Assembly (NCBI GenBank): GCA_964563535.1
Contig: CAZLXP010000076.1
Span: 1-12,384, forward strand
From: WVWN01 sp964563535
GTDB lineage: Bacteria; RBG-13-66-14; B26-G2; WVWN01
Reading direction: 5' to 3'
DNA length: 12,384 nt
Part shown: positions 5,500 through 12,303 of the stretch, piece after piece
Layout: each line of letters opens with the position of its first letter
Position numbering within the stretch: position 1 is the stretch's first letter
The notes under the pieces: generated by a model
What the model was told of the DNA's origin: nothing
Database searches by the model: none
The model's input: the letters and a program-made list of their open reading frames with translations, nothing else
Program-made: the position numbers and the translations under genes

Positions 5500-6290
5500 T
5501 TCGGTCCTCCTGTGGTGGCTATTAGTTTGGGTTGAAAATCTTTTTCTTGGGCGCAGAGTTGTTCGTAGATTATATAAGCGAGGCCCATTAGGTTTGTCGT
5601 GTCGGCGGCGTTGTAGCGGAGCAACACGTCGAGCGCGCCCTCGGCGCCGCGGCGGTGAGCTCGCCAGAGTTTAACGGCGTCGTAGCCGTCGAGGCCGTCG
5701 ACGTCGTCGTCGCGGTCGATGCCGAATTGTTTCTCGACCTTCTTCAGGCCGCCTTTAATGCCGAGCCGTTTCGCCGCGAAGCAGATGTCGTAATGGGGGA
5801 ACTCGAGCCGCAAGTACGAGAACTCTCGTTTTAGAAACGGCACGTCGAAGGCGGCGCCGTAGAAGGTGACGAGGAGCTTGACGCCCTCCAGCGCGGCGTC
5901 GACGGCGTCCCCGGACAGGTCGCGGCCGGCGACGAGTTGGGTAAGGCCGCGGCCCGGGCGATACACGCCCACCACCGTCGTCTCGTCGTCCGGCGGCGCC
6001 TGACCCGTGGTCTCGATGTCCAGGCACGCCACGTCGTCGCAGAAGACGTCTAAAAGCCGCCAATGTTCTTTACGGGAGAGTTTCTGGTTGAAGAATTTTT
6101 CGTTCCGCCCCTCGAGGGCGGCGCGCCAACGCGCCAGGTCTTCCGTCCACAACTCGTTGCGCCGCGGCGACGTAAATTTTACGCCCCCCCGCGCGAGGAA
6201 CTCGTCCCAGCTCGAGACGCCCTCGCGCCAGATGCGGCGTTCGGTGTACGGGCCGACGCCGTTCAGAATGCGAAACGTTCGCCTTATCAA
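5496..6290 (-). CDS. mrfB: RNase H-fold exonuclease, YprB/MrfB-like
   Basis: This 264-residue protein has an N-terminal helix-hairpin-like segment (RILNGVGPYTERRIWREGVS, about 7-26) and a DnaQ-like RNase H-fold 3'-5' exonuclease domain (about 85-245). The catalytic acids are D91 and E93 in CLDIETTG, D149 in FYGAAFDVPFL, and D230 in RYNAADTTNL. Y226, four residues before the last Asp, suggests the DEDDy arrangement. In Bacillus subtilis, MrfB (YprB) works with helicase MrfA in a repair route for mitomycin C adducts. The pairing here supports the same role, but the B. subtilis protein is longer with a C-terminal extension that is absent here. The start is TTG 6290, with AGGAG seven bases upstream and overlapping the TGA of the vanZ-like gene. 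The longer frame to 6638 is a shadow of that gene. Confidence 0.85.
   Translation of the reverse strand: MIRRTFRILNGVGPYTERRIWREGVSSWDEFLARGGVKFTSPRRNELWTEDLARWRAALEGRNEKFFNQKLSRKEHWRLLDVFCDDVACLDIETTGQAPPDDETTVVGVYRPGRGLTQLVAGRDLSGDAVDAALEGVKLLVTFYGAAFDVPFLKREFSYLRLEFPHYDICFAAKRLGIKGGLKKVEKQFGIDRDDDVDGLDGYDAVKLWRAHRRGAEGALDVLLRYNAADTTNLMGLAYIIYEQLCAQEKDFQPKLIATTGGPN
5506..5511 (-). promoter_or_regulatory. Strong ribosome binding site for the coiled-coil protein
   Basis: AGGAGG on the minus strand, 6 nt before TTG 5499. It lies inside the end of the exonuclease gene and justifies the rare TTG start. Confidence 0.8.
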
Positions 6291-6676
6291 ACCACATCTC
6301 CTATTCCCGCCGCGCCGCCGGCGAATGCCCAGAGGTACGCCAGCGCGCCGCTTATGCCTCCCGCCAGGTCCGCGCCCAGGTCGACGATATCGGCGCTGCG
6401 GCCCGGGACGAACGCCTGGATGATTTCCGTACCCGTGCCGACCGCGAGCACGGTGAAGAACGCTACGACGAAGGCGAACGTCCCGCCGCGGCGCGCCGCC
6501 CCCGCCATGGCCCGGGCGGCGAGCGCGCCCAACAACGCGTATGCCGCGGCGTGCCGCACTTTGTCGATGTTGAGCCCCCGCGGCTGCGGCGCCTCCGGGA
6601 ACGCGACGCAGGCGAAGACTACCAGCATCGTGACCCACGCCGCCCAGGGTAGATAATATGATTTTACGTCGTTCAC
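6287..6676 (-). CDS. VanZ-family small membrane protein
   Basis: The 129-residue protein has about four hydrophobic segments (roughly 9-28, 43-60, 66-88, 101-122). The VanZ-family polar signature is spread between them: DKVRH (38-42), TEIIQAFVPGRSADIVDLGADL (83-104, with E84, Q87, R93, D96, D99), then a glycine-rich helix. VanZ itself gives low-level teicoplanin resistance in enterococci; the family's biochemical role is not settled. The start is GTG 6676-6674, overlapping the helicase TGA (GTGA). The longer frame to 6817 only overlaps the helicase. It sits between helicase and exonuclease genes that are adjacent in B. subtilis, so it is an intruder in that pair. Possible roles in envelope stress or drug tolerance are inference only. 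Confidence 0.85.
   Translation of the reverse strand: MNDVKSYYLPWAAWVTMLVVFACVAFPEAPQPRGLNIDKVRHAAAYALLGALAARAMAGAARRGGTFAFVVAFFTVLAVGTGTEIIQAFVPGRSADIVDLGADLAGGISGALAYLWAFAGGAAGIGDVV
6298..6302 (-). promoter_or_regulatory. Ribosome binding site of the exonuclease gene
   Basis: AGGAG on the minus strand, 7 nt before TTG 6290, within the last codons of the vanZ-like gene. It fixes the start of the exonuclease. Confidence 0.7.
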
Positions 6677-8970
6677 GTCAACAACGCTCGCACCAGCGCC
6701 AGCGCGGCCCCCTTGTGCGGAAGGTAGTGGCCGCGGCGGAGGTCCGGGTCGCGCACCTGGTTCGGCGTGAACGTCGCGACGCCCACGCAACTCGGGCAGC
6801 CGTTCTCGCACTCGCACCCCGCGATCAACTCTTCCGCGGCCTTAAGCACCTCGCCCAGCTCGCGGTAGGCGTGTTCGGCGTAGCCCAGGCCGCCGGGGTA
6901 GACGTCGTAGATGAACGCCGCCGGCGTGCCGAGGTTCGACGAGTCCACGACGCCGCGCAGGTCCCGCGGGTCGCACATCGCGAACAACGGTATCACGGCC
7001 TGCAATACGTTCTTCAGGCCGACTAGGCCCTCGAACGGGTTATATCCCATGCGCGCGACGTCGCTTATAACCTCCGGCCCGGGCGCGACGTAGACCGCGA
7101 CCGTCTCGAGCTCCACCGCCGGCAGCTCCAACGGCGACCAGCCGATGGACTCGAGCGAGTAGAACTTTATCTTTTTGAAGCCGACGGTCCGCCACGTCAC
7201 GAGCGCCTCGCCCAGGCCGTAGGCCCCGGCGGCGTTCTCGCGCGACTCCAGCGTCTTCAACAGACGCAGCGTCGCCTCGACCATGGCCTGCGTGTAATAA
7301 TCGACGTCGCGCCGTTCGACGAACGCGACCTTCTGGCCCAAGTCGAGCTCGCGGACAAAGTGCGTCTCGCCTTGCTGCAGGTATATGGCCTCCGGGTAGA
7401 GCTGCTCCAGCGCGCTCTCGTAGTCCAGCGTGCCGATGACGGCGTTCTCTTCTTTCGCGTCGACGATGGTCACGGTGTTGTCCGAGGAGGACCTCAGGTT
7501 GACGTTCGCCGCCGGGTAGTCGCTCGAGAGCCACCAATATTTGCCGTCCTTGGCGGCCATCTGGCCCTCGTCGGCGACGACCTCGGCCACGGCCGGCGCG
7601 CTCGAGCCGAAGGCGGCCAGGTCGTCGGCGGTGAGCGGCAGCTCGGCCGCGGCACAGCGCAGGTGCCCCGAGAGGATGTATACGTTCTGGGGGTCGACGA
7701 TCGCGGCCTCCGGCGAACGGCCGAAGACGTACTGCGGGTGGCGCGCGAGGTATTGGTCCACCGGGTCGTCGTACGCGACCAGCACCGCGAGGGACGTGTC
7801 GGCGCGGCGGCCGGCGCGGCCGGATTGCTGCAAGAGCGACGCGATGGACCCCGGGAAGCCGACGACGACCGCGGCGTCCATGCCGCCGACGTCGATGCCG
7901 AGCTCGAGCGCGTTGGTGGCGGTGACGGCCAGAAGCTGGCCGCCGAAGAGTCGTTTTTCTATCTCGCGCCGTTCCTGGGGGAGGTAGCCGCCGCGATAGC
8001 TGGCCAGCTTGTCGTCGAACTTCGGCCCGAGGGCTTCCCGGGCGTATTTGTATATTAGCTCGGCGACGACGCGGGCCCGGGCGAAGGTTACGGATTGAAC
8101 GCCCTCCTTTACCAGCGCCTGAAGGATTTCCGAGGCCTCGACGTTGGCGGAGCGGCGGAGGCCCAGGCCCCGGTCGGAGAGCGGCGGGTTCAGGATGATG
8201 AAGTAACGGTCGCCCTGCGGCGCGCCGGACTCGTCGACGAGCGTTACGTCGGCGCCCACGAGGCGTTCGGCGTGCTCTTTGGGGTTGGCGATGGTGGCGG
8301 AGGTCAAAAGGAACTGCGGCGCGGCGCCGTAGTGGGAGGCGATGCGCTTGAGCCGCCGCAGGACGTTGGCGACGTGCGAGCCGAAGATGCCGCGGTAGGC
8401 GTGGAGCTCGTCGACGACGACGTAGCGGAGCGACGAAAAGAACCGGCCCCACCGGGCGTGATGCGGCAGGATGCCGGTGTGGAGCATGTCGGGGTTGGTG
8501 ATGAGGAGGTTGGCGCCGTCGCGGAGCTTGCGGCGCGCGGCCGCGGGGGTGTCGCCGTCGTAGACGCCGGGCGCGACGCGCGAGGCCACCGGCGGCGCGA
8601 GCGCCAGGAACCGGTTCAGGTTGCGGAGCTGGTCCTGGCTCAGCGCCTTGGTGGGGTAAAGGAAGAGGGCGGAGCCGCCGCCCTCGTCGTAGAAGCGCTC
8701 GAGCACCGGCAAGAGGAAGCAGTACGTCTTGCCGGAGGCGGTGGGCGTGACGGCGACGACGTTTTCGCCCGCCCGGGCGGCCGCGACGTACGCCGCCTGG
8801 TGGCTGTAGAGCCGCGTGATGCCCAGGTGCCTTAGCGCTTCGGCCAGCGGCGCGGCCAACGGCGGCTCGAGCTCCGCGTAGCGCGCCTCGCGCGCCGGGA
8901 CGTGCTCGACGTGGCGGATGGCGTCGCCCTTGGTGAGCTGCAGCTCGGCGAGTACGGCGTCGATTTTCAC
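6673..8970 (-). CDS. mrfA: DExH-box helicase with C-terminal cysteine cluster, YprA/MrfA-like
   Basis: A superfamily 2 helicase of 765 residues, close to B. subtilis MrfA (YprA). Motifs: Walker A TPTASGKT (75-82), Ia-like YPTKALSQDQ (105-114), TNPDMLH (158-164), Walker B DELH (187-190), motif III TSAT (223-226), motifs IV-V TFARAR and TNALELGIDVGG, and motif VI QQSGRAGRR (381-389). The C-terminal DUF1998-type region ends in a four-cysteine cluster, C719, C721, C725 and C728 (CECENGCPSC), expected to bind zinc. MrfA in B. subtilis is a 3'-5' DNA helicase required for mitomycin-C repair outside UvrABC. The first gene of a four-gene overlapping operon, it starts at GTG 8970-8968 with no Shine-Dalgarno. 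A TATAAT lies 8 nt upstream, so the mRNA is probably leaderless. Confidence 0.93.
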   Translation of the reverse strand: MKIDAVLAELQLTKGDAIRHVEHVPAREARYAELEPPLAAPLAEALRHLGITRLYSHQAAYVAAARAGENVVAVTPTASGKTYCFLLPVLERFYDEGGGSALFLYPTKALSQDQLRNLNRFLALAPPVASRVAPGVYDGDTPAAARRKLRDGANLLITNPDMLHTGILPHHARWGRFFSSLRYVVVDELHAYRGIFGSHVANVLRRLKRIASHYGAAPQFLLTSATIANPKEHAERLVGADVTLVDESGAPQGDRYFIILNPPLSDRGLGLRRSANVEASEILQALVKEGVQSVTFARARVVAELIYKYAREALGPKFDDKLASYRGGYLPQERREIEKRLFGGQLLAVTATNALELGIDVGGMDAAVVVGFPGSIASLLQQSGRAGRRADTSLAVLVAYDDPVDQYLARHPQYVFGRSPEAAIVDPQNVYILSGHLRCAAAELPLTADDLAAFGSSAPAVAEVVADEGQMAAKDGKYWWLSSDYPAANVNLRSSSDNTVTIVDAKEENAVIGTLDYESALEQLYPEAIYLQQGETHFVRELDLGQKVAFVERRDVDYYTQAMVEATLRLLKTLESRENAAGAYGLGEALVTWRTVGFKKIKFYSLESIGWSPLELPAVELETVAVYVAPGPEVISDVARMGYNPFEGLVGLKNVLQAVIPLFAMCDPRDLRGVVDSSNLGTPAAFIYDVYPGGLGYAEHAYRELGEVLKAAEELIAGCECENGCPSCVGVATFTPNQVRDPDLRRGHYLPHKGAALALVRALLT

Positions 8971-8978
8971 TAAGGTAT

Positions 8979-9007
8979 ATTATAAAATCTCGGGGCGCGT
9001 TTCGGAA
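8979..9007 (-). promoter_or_regulatory. Promoter of the mrfA-like operon, probably leaderless
   Basis: On the minus strand, a perfect -10 box TATAAT (8984-8979) is preceded, with a 17-bp spacer, by a weak -35 TTCCGA (9007-9002). Transcription would start near 8972-8970, at or next to the GTG start codon at 8970. No Shine-Dalgarno lies in between. Confidence 0.6.
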
Positions 9008-9034
9008 GCTAAAAAGCCGCTCCCCCCTTTTACA

Positions 9035-9063
9035 GAAGCGGCGGCCTTTAAGGCCGCCGCTTC
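9035..9063. repeat. Perfect 14-bp inverted repeat in the divergent promoter region
   Basis: Arms GAAGCGGCGGCCTT and its reverse complement are separated by a single T (9049). It lies between two divergent promoters, so it cannot be a terminator of either operon. It could be a regulator site or another hairpin element. It lacks the GTG foot of the REP family. Confidence 0.75.
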
Positions 9064-9082
9064 GAATACGAAACGAGGCGGA

Positions 9083-9108
9083 GCGGCAGACTGAAAGTCT
9101 GCCGCCAC
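9083..9108 (-). repeat. REP-like hairpin, third subtype
   Basis: Stem GCGGCAGACT (9083-9092) / AGTCTGCCGC (9096-9105) with loop GAA. Read on the minus strand it is GTG (9108-9106), then GCGGCAGACT, TTC, AGTCTGCCGC: a GTG foot followed by a 10-bp stem starting GCG, in the same register as R1 and R4. It thus looks like a diverged member of the same family, 4 kb from the transposase gene and between the two divergent promoters. Confidence 0.75.
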
Positions 9109-9124
9109 CGGAGGCAACATTCCC

Positions 9125-9153
9125 TTGGGTAATACTCGTATATAAGGTATAAT
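9125..9153 (+). promoter_or_regulatory. Promoter of the ABC permease operon, probably leaderless
   Basis: TTGGGT (9125-9130), 17-bp spacer, perfect TATAAT (9148-9153). The expected start of transcription is near 9160, which coincides with GTG codons at 9158 and 9161. The upstream ATG at 9152 lies inside the -10 box and cannot be in the mRNA if this promoter is used. Confidence 0.65.
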
Positions 9154-9160
9154 GGATGTG

Positions 9161-10435
9161 GTGCGTTTTATGAAATTTTCCCGCGCGAGATATGTCGTCT
9201 TTCGGGCGCACCTGCGCGAGGCCCTCGCGCTGGCGGCGCGGTCGCTGTGGGCCAACAAGATGCGCTCGCTGTTGACGGTGCTGGGCGTCTTCATCGGCGT
9301 CACCACCGTCGTCGGCCTCATCTCCCTCATCGCCGGCCTGACCGACTACGTCACGAGCGCCTTCGCGACCGCGGGGACGGACACGTTCTTCGTCTCCCGC
9401 CTAAACCTCGTTACCACGAACTGGGAGGAGTGGTTCGAGAGCCAAAAGCGGCCGGAGGTCACGGCCGCCGACGCCGCGGCCATCGCGGCGAACTGCCCCT
9501 CCGTCGACTACACGACGCCGCGGTCGGTGGTCTTCAAAGAAGTATCCTACCGCGACAAGAAGGTCAGCGGCGTCGTCGTCATCGGCACGACGGAGGAGTT
9601 CCAGCAGATTCAGGGGCTCGTCATACGGCGCGGCCGGTTCATAACCAACGTCGAGGTCGACCGCTCGCGGCCGGTGTGCGGCCTGGGGTACGAGGTCGCC
9701 GATAAACTCTTCGGCGCCGGCTCGGGCCTGGGCGAGCGCGTCAAGATAGGCGGCCACGCCTTCACCGTCGTGGGGGACGCGTATCCCCTCGGGTCCGTCT
9801 TCGGCCAGAACCGCGACAACACCGTTATTGTTCCCATAACGACCTTCGAGAAGGTGTTCGGCACGCGCGGGATCGCGCGCGGCATGGCCATCGTCGTCCG
9901 GCCCAAGTCGCCGGAGCTGGAGGGGCGGGCGGTGGACGAGGTGACGGACCTCATGCGGCGGCGCCACCGGCTGGGGCCGGAGGAGGATAACGACTTCGAG
10001 ATCATCACGCAGGCGGCGATGGTGAAAGCGTTCAACGCGCTTACGGCGGCGCTCTTCGTCGTCATCGTCGCGGTGGGGAGCATCTCCTTGCTGGTCGGCG
10101 GCGTCGGCATTATGAATATCATGCTGGTCTCGGTCACGGAGCGGACGCGGGAGATCGGCATTCGCAAGGCGGTGGGGGCGCGGCGGTCCGACATATTGAT
10201 GCAGTTTTTGATCGAGGCGGTGGTGCTCTCGGCGAGCGGCGGCCTGTTGGGCGTGGGCGGCGGCACGGCGTTGGCTTTCATAATCGGCGCCGCGACGCCG
10301 GTCCCGGCCTCGCTCTCCGGCGGGGCGGTGGCGTTGGGCGTCGTCTTCTCGACCGCGGTGGGCATATTCTTCGGCCTATACCCCGCGCGGCGCGCGGCCC
10401 GGCTGGAGCCTATCGCGGCGTTGCGTTACGAGTAG
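9161..10435 (+). CDS. ABC transporter permease, MacB/FtsX type (first of two)
   Basis: About 424 residues from GTG 9161; ATG 9170 is an alternative start, and ATG 9152 overlaps the promoter. Topology is that of MacB-type mechanotransmission permeases. A cytoplasmic N-terminal helix (LAARSLWANKMR) is followed by TM1 (SLLTVLGVFIGVTTVVGLIS), a large periplasmic MacB_PCD domain of about 220 residues, and a C-terminal FtsX domain with three membrane helices. The FtsX domain carries the conserved VGGVGIMNIMLVSVTERTR segment and the coupling sequence REIGIRKAVGARRSDIL. It ends PARRAARLEPIAALRYE, the standard family ending. Such permeases work with a LolD/MacB-like ATPase to move lipoproteins, peptides or drugs across the envelope. 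No ATPase gene is adjacent in this window. The stop at 10435 is followed at once by its paralogue. Confidence 0.92.
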   Translation: MRFMKFSRARYVVFRAHLREALALAARSLWANKMRSLLTVLGVFIGVTTVVGLISLIAGLTDYVTSAFATAGTDTFFVSRLNLVTTNWEEWFESQKRPEVTAADAAAIAANCPSVDYTTPRSVVFKEVSYRDKKVSGVVVIGTTEEFQQIQGLVIRRGRFITNVEVDRSRPVCGLGYEVADKLFGAGSGLGERVKIGGHAFTVVGDAYPLGSVFGQNRDNTVIVPITTFEKVFGTRGIARGMAIVVRPKSPELEGRAVDEVTDLMRRRHRLGPEEDNDFEIITQAAMVKAFNALTAALFVVIVAVGSISLLVGGVGIMNIMLVSVTERTREIGIRKAVGARRSDILMQFLIEAVVLSASGGLLGVGGGTALAFIIGAATPVPASLSGGAVALGVVFSTAVGIFFGLYPARRAARLEPIAALRYE

Positions 10436-10439
10436 CGTG

Positions 10440-11738
10440 ATGAAACCGCTGTGGCATAGTCTGCGCCGGCAATACTACCAATACCGCGAGGCGGCGGCGC
10501 TGGCGTATTCGTCGCTGTGGGCCCACAAGATGCGCGCCCTCCTGACGGTCCTGGGCGTCGTCATCGGCGTAACCACCGTCATCGCGATGGTCAGCATCAT
10601 CGACGGCCTGAACCAGTCCTTCGCCAAACAAATGGGTTTCCTCGGCGCCGATACGTTCTTCATCGAGAAATACAAAGCCGTCCAATTCGGCGCGCGCGAG
10701 GAAGAACACCGCAAGGACTTCGTGGAGGAGGACGCGGAAGCCATAATGAAGCGGTGCCCGGCCGTAGCGGTCGCCGATTTCTACACCGAATATTTCGGCT
10801 ACGCGACGTACGGGGGCAGCAAAACGTCGCTGTTGGTAATCGGCGCGACCCGGACCGAAAAATTCGACGAGATCTTTTCGTGGTGGGTGGAGGACGGCCG
10901 GATGTTGACGCAGGCCGACATCGACGCCGACCGATACGTCGCGGTGGTAGGCTCGGAGGTGGATGAGGCCCTGGCGGCCGGGGGCAGCCTCGTCGGCCAG
11001 GACGTCAAGCTCAACGGCCACCGCTTCCGCGTCGTCGGCGTCTTCGCGCACAAAGGCGAGGTCTTCGGCTTCTCGATGGACAATTATTGCATCGTCCCCC
11101 GTGGCGCCGCCGTCAAGGCGTTCGCCGAAACCTCCAAGAACGAAGAGCAGGGGGATACCGTAAACGTCCGGGCGAAATCGCCGGCGCTCGTTAATACCGC
11201 CATCGACCAGGCCGAGGTCGTGATGCGGGAGCGGCGCAAAGTGCCGCCCGAGGCCGACAACGACTTCGAGATCTACACCGCGGACTCGATAATGGAAATA
11301 TATAACCAGATAACGGGCGCCGCCTTCGCCGTCATGATCGGCATCGCCGCGGTGTCGCTTCTCGTGGGCGGCATCGGCATCATGAACATCATGCTGGTCT
11401 CGGTCACGGAGCGTACGCGCGAAATAGGCGTCCGCAAGGCCCTGGGCGCCCGGCAGCGCGACGTCCTGGCGCAGTTCATCGCGGAGGCCACGGTCATATC
11501 GCTCACCGGTGGCATCCTCGGCATCGTCCTCGGCGTCGTCATCGGCGAAGGGGTGAGCGTGCTGACGAAAATTCTGGCGGACGCCGGCGCGCCGATACCC
11601 CACCTGCCGGCGGCGATCAAAGCGTGGTCCGTGGTTTTGGGCTTCCTCTTTTCGCTGGGGGTGGGCCTTTTCTTCGGTATCTATCCGGCGAACAAAGCGG
11701 CAAAGTTGAACCCCATCGAAGCGCTGCGGTACGAATAA
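10440..11738 (+). CDS. ABC transporter permease, MacB/FtsX type (second of two)
   Basis: 432 residues from ATG 10440; GTG at 10437 would add one residue. It is clearly paralogous to the preceding gene. TM1 (ALLTVLGVVIGVTTVIAMVS), a periplasmic MacB_PCD domain, and the C-terminal FtsX domain with VGGIGIMNIMLVSVTERTR and REIGVRKALGARQRDVL align almost without gaps, as does the ending IYPANKAAKLNPIEALRYE. It starts 2-5 nt after its neighbour's stop with no separate Shine-Dalgarno, so translation is probably coupled in equal amounts. MacB-type permeases act as dimers, so the two products may form a heterodimer. The periplasmic domains have diverged more than the membrane parts. The substrate cannot be told from the sequence. 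Confidence 0.92.
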   Translation: MKPLWHSLRRQYYQYREAAALAYSSLWAHKMRALLTVLGVVIGVTTVIAMVSIIDGLNQSFAKQMGFLGADTFFIEKYKAVQFGAREEEHRKDFVEEDAEAIMKRCPAVAVADFYTEYFGYATYGGSKTSLLVIGATRTEKFDEIFSWWVEDGRMLTQADIDADRYVAVVGSEVDEALAAGGSLVGQDVKLNGHRFRVVGVFAHKGEVFGFSMDNYCIVPRGAAVKAFAETSKNEEQGDTVNVRAKSPALVNTAIDQAEVVMRERRKVPPEADNDFEIYTADSIMEIYNQITGAAFAVMIGIAAVSLLVGGIGIMNIMLVSVTERTREIGVRKALGARQRDVLAQFIAEATVISLTGGILGIVLGVVIGEGVSVLTKILADAGAPIPHLPAAIKAWSVVLGFLFSLGVGLFFGIYPANKAAKLNPIEALRYE

Positions 11739-11754
11739 CGCGGCGAGGTTTTCC

Positions 11755-12303
11755 ATGAGAAGTTCCATCGTCAAGGTTTTAATTTTAACGGTCGCGGCGT
11801 CGGCCGCGGGTTTCGGGGCCCAGGAAGAGATGACGACGACGCCCGCCGGCCTCGAGTTCGAGGCGGTGGCCGCGATGTGCGAAGAGGTCCTCGCGCCCAA
11901 CGTCGTGCGCGTCAGGATTTTGGGAGAATGCGCCCTCATCGGCGTCCAACCGCCGAAGAAGACGTCGCCCTCCTACGGCGAGGCGTTGGCGTTCGTCAAG
12001 GAGCGGGTCGCGGGCCGCGAGGTCCGCGTCGAGGTCTGCCCCAACATCCCGGTGAACGAGAAGGGGCAGAAACGCGCCGTCATCTACTACCGCCGCGACG
12101 GCAAATGGTGGAACCTCAACGTCGAGCTTATCGGCGCGGGGCTGGCGAAGGTCGCCGACGTCCCCGGGTGCCACGTTCCGACGAAGTCCTGGTTCACGTA
12201 CGAGAAAGAAGCGCGCGACGCCCGGCTGGGGATGTGGGCCGATTTCGACGAGCCTAAAAAGGCCGCGAGCGATAAGGCCGACGTCGCCGACTTCGACCGA
12301 TGA
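11755..12303 (+). CDS. Exported staphylococcal-nuclease-fold protein lacking catalytic residues
   Basis: The 182-residue protein has a Sec signal (MRSSIVKVLILTVAASAAG, likely cleaved near residue 18-22) and then an SNase (TNase-like) OB-fold, about 34-165. Matching landmarks are LIGVQPPK (61-68), the YGEALAFVKERV helix (74-85), RAVIYYRRDGKWWNLNVELIGAGLAKV (107-133) and the closing YEKEARDARLGMW (149-161). Against S. aureus nuclease, D21, R35, D40 and E43 correspond to N49, A60, Q65 and K68, while R87 is kept as R107. It is therefore unlikely to cut nucleic acid. Four cysteines (42, 59, 95, 139) could form disulfides outside the cytoplasm. Starts at ATG 11755 with GAGG six bases upstream, 16 bp after the permease stop. 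Confidence 0.82.
   Translation: MRSSIVKVLILTVAASAAGFGAQEEMTTTPAGLEFEAVAAMCEEVLAPNVVRVRILGECALIGVQPPKKTSPSYGEALAFVKERVAGREVRVEVCPNIPVNEKGQKRAVIYYRRDGKWWNLNVELIGAGLAKVADVPGCHVPTKSWFTYEKEARDARLGMWADFDEPKKAASDKADVADFDR

Noticed and set aside
6291..6638. Upstream extension of the exonuclease frame to 6638
   Set aside because: This stretch is the vanZ-like gene in another frame; the TTG at 6290 has AGGAG upstream and the protein family signal begins there.
7040..9211. 723-residue open frame on the minus strand
   Set aside because: It is an out-of-frame shadow of the helicase gene, with Arg/Ala/Gly-rich low-complexity sequence typical of GC-rich alternative frames.
10410..11939. 509-residue open frame antisense to the second permease
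   Set aside because: It is antisense to a clearly conserved permease gene, has no recognisable domain, and has composition typical of a shadow frame.
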